From JABDJL01 sp963664065 (GTDB taxonomy: Bacteria; Pseudomonadota; Gammaproteobacteria; Xanthomonadales; SZUA-36): DNA of 64,000 nucleotides. The notes under the pieces are model-generated. The model ran no database searches. It was given only the letters and a program-made list of their open reading frames with translations, and was not told the origin of the DNA. The stretch is from assembly GCA_963664065.1 (NCBI GenBank), contig OY760942.1:434001-498000 (forward strand), written 5' to 3'. The position numbers and the translations under genes are program-made. This document shows, in pieces, positions 57,988-64,000 of the stretch (position 1 is the stretch's first letter; every line of letters begins with the position of its first letter).

Positions 57988-59979
57988 TCAGCTTACTGTC
58001 CTTTGTTGCCTTTCCAGTACCAGGCTTCCCCATTGATCAGTTGAAGCTCTCCAGCCGGCGGCAATCCAGGCAGTCGAGCCGGCCTCAACAATAATCGCCG
58101 GACCCGTCAGTTCCCCGCCCTGCAAGAGGTTTTCCCTTTCGTGCACTGCCACCAATCCCTTGATTTCGGCCATGTATGTCATCCTGGGCTCGACAAAGAC
58201 CGGTGCAACCGTGACTCTTTCAATCCGGTTCACAGCTGCCGCTGCACGGGCACCCAGGCGCACATTCACCAGTTCAACCTCCAGTTTGAGACGATGGCCA
58301 CTGGCCTCTTGGTGAAGCTTATGAAATTTCTCTGCGTGATCGTCGCCTGGCACAAAATCCAGCAAAAAGACCGCGCTTTGACCCCGGTACCGTAATTCGA
58401 ACCGGCGGCTGAAACCAAGCCCGGTAATATCTATGCCTTCTTCTTCAAGTTGATTGCAGGCTTCATCCTGAAGCTGATTGAAGTATGCCTGTAGCGCGTC
58501 ATCGTCCAGATTGTCGATATTCTCCAATACAGCCATAGACAAGTCCCTGCCCGGCTGGCTGGCCAGCATGCCCTGTGCTGACAGCACGCCGGCACGTGCC
58601 GGTAACATGATGCGTGGAATTTCCAGTAATTCAGCAAGTTCGCAGGCATGCAGGCCCCCGGCTCCACCAAAACAGAAAAGCGTGTAGTCCCGCGGATCAT
58701 GGCCGCGTTCAGTCGACATGACCCGTAGTGCGCGCGCCATGTGTTCGTTGGCCAGGCTGATTACGCCCCGTGCTGCTTCCAGACGATTGCAGGACAGGTC
58801 TCTTGCAAGACTGTTCATGGCCGCAGCCGCGGATTCACTGTTCAACGGCAGGTAACCGGCCAGCAGTGTATCTTTCGGAATTCGGCCCAGCACGAGATTG
58901 GCATCGGTCACGGTTGCATCTTTTCCGCCAAGGGCATAGCAAGCTGGGCCAGGCTTGGCGCCAGCTGATTCCGGGCCCACCAGTAACATTCCACCACGAT
59001 CAATTCGGGCAATGGAGCCGCCACCGGCGCCGATGGTATGGATGTCGACTGAAGAGATGGTTAACGGCCAGTCTCCAATCCGGTTTTCAGTGCTGAGTGG
59101 GATTTCACCAGCCAACAATGAGACATCTGTTGAAGTGCCCCCCATATCAAAAGTAAGCAGATGAGTATTGCCGGTTACTTTTCCGGCAAGTAACGCAGCC
59201 GACAATCCGCCTGCAGGCCCGGACAAGAGTAAACGTACCGCCTGCGAGCCGGCCTGACTGGCTGCGATGGTAGTGCCTGAACTCTGCATCACCGATATGC
59301 CGGCCTTTGGGATTCGTTGCGCCAACTGTTCAAGATACTTCGAAATAACCGGGCCAACAGAGGCATCCAGCCATGTGGCTATGCCCCGTTCAAACTCTCG
59401 CAGCTCCGGAAGCACACGACTGGACAAAGAGATAAACCAACTGTTGCCCAGCACTTCGGCAATCCGCTGCTCTTCTTCCGGACGGAGGAAGGAGAACAAC
59501 AGGTTTACTGCAACTGCTTCGACCTGCAGCGATTCCATTCCCTTTCTGAGTTCTTTTAGTTCGGCATCGGACGCACGTTCAAGAATGGTGCCATCAGCTG
59601 TGATTCGGGTAGAAACTTCGAGGCACAGTCCGGCAGCGACAGGCGGTTCAATTTCCGGTTGGCGCAAGCTATAAACTTTTTCACGATTTTGCCGGCCCAG
59701 TGCAAGTACATCGGCAAAACCGCGGCTGCTGATATAAGCCACCCTGGCCCCCTTTTTTTCCAAAACTGCGTTGGTCCCCACCGTGGTGCCATGGATGATC
59801 TTTATCTCTTTGTCCGCCACGCCAAGGCGGTCCAGACCTTCGAAAATAGCCTTTGATGGATCATCCGGCGTGGACAATACTTTGCATTGACGCATGCGTC
59901 CGTCTGCAAGCACGACTATGTCGGTAAATGTACCGCCAGTGTCAATTCCCGCCAGTATGGGTTTGGAGTTTGGAGACAA
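57988..59979 (-). CDS. Hydantoinase A / 5-oxoprolinase-family ATPase subunit
   Basis: A 663-residue protein of the hydantoinase A family, an actin-like ATPase fold. The N-terminal phosphate motif is AGIDTGGTFTDIVV, HGTTVGTNAVLEKKGA follows, FDMGGTSTDVSLL is the second phosphate motif, and GAGGGSIARID and FGGAGGLHACELAE complete the pattern. Members cleave cyclic amides such as hydantoins or 5-oxoproline, or carboxylate ketones. The B subunit is not in the window, so the substrate is open. The TTG start at 59979 is preceded by AAGG at a proper distance, and no ATG fits. It is divergent from mutM across 83 bases. Confidence 0.9.
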   Translation of the reverse strand: MSPNSKPILAGIDTGGTFTDIVVLADGRMRQCKVLSTPDDPSKAIFEGLDRLGVADKEIKIIHGTTVGTNAVLEKKGARVAYISSRGFADVLALGRQNREKVYSLRQPEIEPPVAAGLCLEVSTRITADGTILERASDAELKELRKGMESLQVEAVAVNLLFSFLRPEEEQRIAEVLGNSWFISLSSRVLPELREFERGIATWLDASVGPVISKYLEQLAQRIPKAGISVMQSSGTTIAASQAGSQAVRLLLSGPAGGLSAALLAGKVTGNTHLLTFDMGGTSTDVSLLAGEIPLSTENRIGDWPLTISSVDIHTIGAGGGSIARIDRGGMLLVGPESAGAKPGPACYALGGKDATVTDANLVLGRIPKDTLLAGYLPLNSESAAAAMNSLARDLSCNRLEAARGVISLANEHMARALRVMSTERGHDPRDYTLFCFGGAGGLHACELAELLEIPRIMLPARAGVLSAQGMLASQPGRDLSMAVLENIDNLDDDALQAYFNQLQDEACNQLEEEGIDITGLGFSRRFELRYRGQSAVFLLDFVPGDDHAEKFHKLHQEASGHRLKLEVELVNVRLGARAAAAVNRIERVTVAPVFVEPRMTYMAEIKGLVAVHERENLLQGGELTGPAIIVEAGSTAWIAAGWRASTDQWGSLVLERQQRTVS

Positions 59980-60062
59980 GATGCATCCTTGTGAATTTCC
60001 GCTATTGTATAAGAGACGGAATGGTTCATTGTCCGAATTTGAAACGGAGTTGAGAGCAGAGA

Positions 60063-60887
60063 ATGCCCGAATTACCTGAAGTCGAAACCACCTTGCGCGG
60101 AATCGAACCTTTTCTGGTCAACCATGTAATCCGTTCGATTGATGTTCGGGATTTCCGCTTGAGGTGGCCGGTTCCGGAAGCAATTCAAAAGGCTTGCGGC
60201 CAAACAGTGCTGAGCCTGGAAAGGCGGGCCAAATATATCCTGATCAACCTGGCAGGTGGCAGCCTTTTGATCCACCTGGGTATGTCTGGTTCTATCCGTA
60301 TTCTCACCGACGCCATCAAGCCGAGGGAACATGATCCAGAAAAACATGATCATTGGGACATGGTGCTGGACCATTGCATGGTCCGTTTTAATGATCCGCG
60401 TCGCTTCGGAACCTTTTTGTGGCTCGAAAAGCCGGTCATGGATCACCCGCTGCTAAGCTCGCTCGGCCCCGAGCCCTTATCTGGCGAGTTTAACGGAACT
60501 TACCTGCATCAGCGTTCACAAGGCCGCAGGCTGGCGATCAAGAATTTCATTATGGACGGAAAGATCGTAGTCGGGGTGGGCAACATCTATGCGTCCGAGG
60601 CCTTGTTCATGGCAGGTATTTACCCGATGCGTGCAGCCGGCCGGGTTTCACTGGCGCGTTATGAAGGCCTGGTGACTGCTGTTCGGGATGTGCTCAATCG
60701 TGCAATCCGGCAAGGCGGGACAACATTGAGGGATTTTGCAGGTTCGGATGGCTCGCCCGGGTATTTTGCGCAAGAGTTACTGGTTTATGGCAGAGCCGGA
60801 GAAGCCTGTTTTCAGTGTGGTGCACAGGTCTGTCAAAAAGTGATCGGTCAGCGATCAAGCTTTTATTGCAAGACCTGTCAGCGCTGA
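60063..60887 (+). CDS. mutM: Formamidopyrimidine-DNA glycosylase
   Basis: A 274-residue repair enzyme that removes 8-oxoguanine and formamidopyrimidines and cuts the abasic site. The N-terminal catalytic Pro and Glu are in MPELPEVETT, Lys-rich and DPRRFG elements lie in the core (VRFNDPRRFGTFLW), NIYASEALF is the H2TH region, and the C-terminal zinc finger is CFQCGAQVCQK...FYCKTCQR (four Cys). All key residues are present. Its position downstream of rpmB-rpmG, apart from the inserted genes, is the usual order. Confidence 0.96.
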   Translation: MPELPEVETTLRGIEPFLVNHVIRSIDVRDFRLRWPVPEAIQKACGQTVLSLERRAKYILINLAGGSLLIHLGMSGSIRILTDAIKPREHDPEKHDHWDMVLDHCMVRFNDPRRFGTFLWLEKPVMDHPLLSSLGPEPLSGEFNGTYLHQRSQGRRLAIKNFIMDGKIVVGVGNIYASEALFMAGIYPMRAAGRVSLARYEGLVTAVRDVLNRAIRQGGTTLRDFAGSDGSPGYFAQELLVYGRAGEACFQCGAQVCQKVIGQRSSFYCKTCQR

Positions 60888-61450
60888 GAAGGATTAAACG
60901 AATTTATAGCTTGTTTTTAATACCTTGTATTTCGGCAGCTTACGATATATCCAATTTCCTTCTGCGGATTGTATCTACTCAGAGCTGGTTAGGCGTGTTT
61001 GTAGTTCACCCTCGATCGCTTCGGCGTCGGATTCTGATATCCCGAGCGAATCGCGCAGCGGCCAGCTCAAGAATAGCCAGCGGGACAAATTGAAACATGA
61101 AAAGATTCTACATCACCTGACGAATGGAGCCGGCGGGTTATTTGTCTCTGGTTAAAACCTCAGAACCAAACAAATCGACCAGCGCATTATCGCGCCTTTT
61201 TTAGGTGTCCATGAAACAGGGAGAAAACCAAAAAGCGGACATTGGGTCGGACGTGTTGCCTCTGTAATAAATACCTAAGTCAGGCCTGGATGTTACGCCG
61301 AGTTACGGATCATCAGGGGCTGTGGACACTTGCCTGAATTCCGATAAGTTGGTTTATACTTCCTATCCACCTCATGGCGGAATACAGTATCGTTGGCGTT
61401 GCATAGGACATAAGCGCCTGAAGTTTTCACCAAGACGCTGCCGGAACACA
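60888..61450. other. Intergenic stretch without a recognisable gene
   Basis: I see no credible gene. A weak hairpin with a T-run (AGCGCATTATCGCGCCTTTTTT, 61181-61202) may end the mutM transcript. AAAAAGCGGACATTGGGTCG (near 61234) resembles the edge of the relic repeat family at 46861-46867. The frame from 61322 that joins the next gene is ordinary read-in upstream of the preferred start. Confidence 0.5.
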
Positions 61451-62989
61451 ATGACCATCGACATAGATCATTACAATCTGGCTGGACGTTTCAGTGAGCG
61501 CCTAAAGGCGATGCCCGAGGCGCCGGCCCTGTGGATGGATGGCCGCACATCCAGTTATGCAGAACTGGGCAATCTCAGCCGACGAATCGCTGGATGGCTC
61601 GAACGGGAAGGCGTCGAAGCGGGGTCCCGGGTCGGAATTCTCGCTGGTCGCGGAACGGCCGCCTATACCGGGATACTCGGAGTCTGTTGGGCCGGATGCA
61701 CCTGGGTCCCACTCAACCCCGCACACCCACAGGATCGACTGCGCAATCTCCTGCAAAAAGCCGAACTGGACGCGTTGATCGTGGATCAAGCCGGAGCCGC
61801 GTTGCTCCCCGGGCTCGAACCACTTTTGCGAGTGTTGGGTCCTGAGATGGCCCTCACAGAACCCGTCGATCACCCACCCGTCCCTCGCAACGGGGATGAT
61901 CTCGCATACCTGATGTTTACCTCGGGCACCACGGGTGAACCCAAGGGCGTCATGATCACTCACGCAGCCATTAACCATTTTCTTGTCGTAATGCAGGCGC
62001 GCTACAGCATTGGACCCGGTGACCGGGTGTCACAGTTTTTTGAACTCACCTTTGACCTCTCTGTGTTTGACGTCTTCATGAGCCTCAACAACGGAGCGAC
62101 TCTGTGTGTGCTGCCGGAAGCATCACGCCTGGGGCCGGCGGGATTCATATGTGAACAAAAACTGACGGTGTGGTTTTCCGTGCCATCAGCAATGGTGCTC
62201 ATGGATCGTTTCCGGCAACTACGACCTGGGGCCTTTCCCGATCTGCGCCTGTCGCTATTTTGCGGAGAGCCCCTGCCGGCAGACCCGGTGGCAAACTGGA
62301 TGGCCGCCGCCCCGAACTCCGTGCTGGAAAATCTATATGGACCCACGGAGGCCACACTGGCCTGCCTGCTACAGTCCTGCTCACCCGAGCTTCGGGTTAC
62401 ACATGAACGGGGATGTGTCGCCATCGGGCACCCATACCCGGGAATGCAGGCGGCGATAATGGATGCGGAAGGACAGATCATACGGTCGGGTGGTGAACCG
62501 GGAGAACTGCTGCTGGCCGGGCCGCAACTGGCCGCGGGTTACTGGCGCGACCGCACCCTCACTGATGACCGGTTTACTACGCCGGATGGGACGCGCTGGT
62601 ATCGAAGCGGAGACCTGGCCCGTCAAGATGCGGATGGCTGCGTTCATCATCTGGGAAGGACCGACAACCAGATCAAATTCTTCGGGCACCGGGTGGAACT
62701 GGAAGACATTGACACGCACCTGCGCCACGTCTGTGGTTGCGAATCCGTCATGGCGGTTGCGTGGCCCGTGGCGCACGGTTCTGCCCAGGGAATCGTCGCC
62801 TTTGTCGCCGGCAGTGATCTCGGCGTAACAGAAATACGCGACGGAATGAAAAAACGGGTTCCCGAGTACATGGTCCCCAGGCAAGTGATGTTTCTCGACA
62901 CCCTGCCCCTGACCGCCAACGGCAAATTCGATCGAAATGCGCTAGTCGAATTGCTGAAAACAGCAAGCCTTCACCAGGAAAACGCGTGA
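61451..62989 (+). CDS. Amino-acid adenylation enzyme, DltA-like
   Basis: A 512-residue ANL-superfamily ligase that activates a carboxylate with ATP. The core motifs are YLMFTSGTTGEPKGVMITHA (P-loop), LYGPTEATLACL, YRSGDLARQDADGCVHHLGR and the C-terminal lysine in LTANGKFDRNAL. It lacks fused carrier or condensation domains. Overall it resembles stand-alone D-alanine:carrier ligases. The ATG at 61451 starts MTIDIDHYNLAGRFSERL; the upstream in-frame ATG at 61322 has no family-like sequence. Its stop overlaps the GTG of a membrane protein gene, so the pair are coupled, recalling DltA with DltB. The substrate cannot be fixed from sequence. Confidence 0.85.
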   Translation: MTIDIDHYNLAGRFSERLKAMPEAPALWMDGRTSSYAELGNLSRRIAGWLEREGVEAGSRVGILAGRGTAAYTGILGVCWAGCTWVPLNPAHPQDRLRNLLQKAELDALIVDQAGAALLPGLEPLLRVLGPEMALTEPVDHPPVPRNGDDLAYLMFTSGTTGEPKGVMITHAAINHFLVVMQARYSIGPGDRVSQFFELTFDLSVFDVFMSLNNGATLCVLPEASRLGPAGFICEQKLTVWFSVPSAMVLMDRFRQLRPGAFPDLRLSLFCGEPLPADPVANWMAAAPNSVLENLYGPTEATLACLLQSCSPELRVTHERGCVAIGHPYPGMQAAIMDAEGQIIRSGGEPGELLLAGPQLAAGYWRDRTLTDDRFTTPDGTRWYRSGDLARQDADGCVHHLGRTDNQIKFFGHRVELEDIDTHLRHVCGCESVMAVAWPVAHGSAQGIVAFVAGSDLGVTEIRDGMKKRVPEYMVPRQVMFLDTLPLTANGKFDRNALVELLKTASLHQENA

Positions 62990-64000
62990 TTACACTGGTA
63001 CCGCCGCTGGATCGCTTTGAGCGAGTCGTCACTTTCTCGCAGACGGTCGCCGGTCGCGTCGTGCTGATCGCCGTGTTTGCCGCGGGACTCGCTCTGCACG
63101 GACGCAGCTGGTGGCCTGAGGTCAGCGTGCTCCTGTTGCTGATGAGCTTCCTGCCCGATTACCGCCGCCAACTGCTGCTGGCGGGAACCATGTACTGGCT
63201 GTGGCAGCACACCCCGTTCAACTGGTCACTCATCATGAGCCTTGCGCGGAACGAGGGAGTTGCGGCGAACATCGGGAACTCGTTGGGCTGGCCCTTGTTC
63301 CAGGTCCTCGTGGTCGCGTCCGTGCTGGTGTTCTGTGCCATTTTCTATTCGGCCGCCGTGCGCTGGCGAAATACCGCGCCCATGAATCGCCCGTTGCGCA
63401 CGCTCCTGTTCAGCTATGTGGGCTTGCTGGCTTTGGCCACATGTCTGCCCCTGCCGTCATTGATGGAAGTGACCCTGTGGGCATTTCTCGTTGTGCTGGG
63501 ACGCTATATCTGGTTCCTGGCCTATTCCCTGCTGGATATCCCGTCCGATGCCCGTTCTCCCTTCATACTCCAGCTGGGTCACTACCACCCGTTCTGGATG
63601 GCGACCACCACCAGCCCGGTACCCTTTCCCAAGGGGGCGGTGTACCTGCGCAAGATTGAGGCAAAGGACCCGTCGGAACTAGCTGTTACCCAGCTCAAAG
63701 GTGTCAAGCTTTTGTACTGGGCGGTGCTGCTGATGATTGCCCAGACTGTGTCCCTGGGACTCATCTACACGGGCACCATCCGATTTTGGGACTGGTCCTT
63801 CACCCTGCCGTTTTTTCTGGCTGCACCGCGTTTCGGCGAAGTGTTCGGTTCTTCAATTGCCGGGACACCAGCAGACTGGTACCTGAACTGGCTGGCCCTG
63901 GCCACCCGGTTCCTGCTGGACCTGCTTAACATTTCCATCTGGGGTCACATGATGATCGCGGTTTGCCGGATGGCCGGTTTCCGCGCGCTGCGCAATACCT
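62986..64000 (+). CDS. Polytopic membrane protein, partial, possibly acyltransferase-related
   Basis: The frame opens with GTG at 62986, overlapping the ligase stop (GTGA), and has no stop before the window ends, giving at least 338 residues. About nine hydrophobic segments are visible (for example VLIAVFAAGLAL, VLVVASVLVFCAIFYSA, LLYWAVLLMIAQTVSLGLIY). A conserved-looking stretch reads FILQLGHYHPFWMATTTSPV, and the last visible part is WGHMMIAVCRMAGFRALRNT, which resembles the region entering the catalytic part of MBOAT acyltransferases. Coupling to a DltA-like ligase would fit transfer of an activated acyl group across the membrane. This is an inference, since the diagnostic region is outside the window. 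Confidence 0.6.
   Translation, partial: MITLVPPLDRFERVVTFSQTVAGRVVLIAVFAAGLALHGRSWWPEVSVLLLLMSFLPDYRRQLLLAGTMYWLWQHTPFNWSLIMSLARNEGVAANIGNSLGWPLFQVLVVASVLVFCAIFYSAAVRWRNTAPMNRPLRTLLFSYVGLLALATCLPLPSLMEVTLWAFLVVLGRYIWFLAYSLLDIPSDARSPFILQLGHYHPFWMATTTSPVPFPKGAVYLRKIEAKDPSELAVTQLKGVKLLYWAVLLMIAQTVSLGLIYTGTIRFWDWSFTLPFFLAAPRFGEVFGSSIAGTPADWYLNWLALATRFLLDLLNISIWGHMMIAVCRMAGFRALRNT

Overview
The window looks like a chromosome segment of a gammaproteobacterium. Evidence is the 16S-tRNA-Ile-tRNA-Ala-23S-5S operon with E. coli-like leader signals, the remnant order radC-rpmB-rpmG-...-mutM, and a xanthomonad-type arginine operon that works through N-acetylcitrulline. No genus is claimed. Codon use and GC content are fairly even, except for the more AT-rich cargo of the element at 53415-57137.

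Layout. 1-3278: end of the pyruvate dehydrogenase operon (aceF 3' end, a retropepsin-like protease, lpdA). 3294-5717: REP-like palindromes around an exported methyltransferase, then an SLC13 carrier. 5956-15037: an envelope/lipid operon (lipase-like protein, DUF1302 porin-like protein, DUF1329 protein, Ycf48-like protein, MMPL/RND pump). 15080-23838: the arginine operon argF'-argG-argE'-argB(A)-argC-argH, preceded by what reads as a ribosome-mediated arginine attenuator: a 25-codon leader peptide with five Arg codons in seven, and competing hairpins. An IS1595-family element with two passenger genes has inserted exactly between the halves of that attenuator. 23984-27254: a secreted LamG-amidohydrolase. 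27396-33826: a complete rRNA operon with two promoters, boxA sites and processing stems. 33853-43000: a Doc-type toxin-antitoxin pair, a sodium symporter, guaC, sat-cysC, a TetR regulator, a 53-codon small gene and a FadJ-like beta-oxidation enzyme. 43000-51867: an accessory, partly decayed stretch (Rieske oxygenase and VOC protein, IS91 remnant, MscS channel, FG-GAP chimera, CadC/TPR-type protein), ending in an IS3 element that abuts a radC stump. 52119-60887: rpmB-rpmG, a tryptophan-halogenase-like gene split by a 3.7-kb IS1-family element, a hydantoinase A, and mutM. 61451-64000: an adenylation enzyme coupled to an integral membrane protein that runs off the window.

Two results stand out. 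First, the arginine leader: the parts of a classical 1:2 / 2:3 / 3:4 attenuator are present, and removing the IS with one 8-bp target duplication rejoins them. Second, the IS1-family element: it has clean inverted repeats and an 8-bp target duplication, and carries a dCTP-deaminase-fold protein with coiled coil and membrane anchor, an XRE-ImmA/IrrE regulator-protease, its tightly coupled 193-aa partner and a small basic protein. This looks like a mobile, defence-like cargo module.

Many otherwise well-conserved genes carry a single lesion: frameshifts in the RND pump, argF', argE', the amidohydrolase, the Rieske oxygenase, the FG-GAP protein, the TPR protein (two) and the dCTP-deaminase-like gene, and in-frame stops in the Ycf48-like gene, argH and the symporter. 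Several frameshifts lie in homopolymers, so sequencing error is a serious alternative to real decay. These genes are listed as pseudogenes with that caveat. Reassignment of stop codons is not supported, because TAA, TAG and TGA all end intact genes here.
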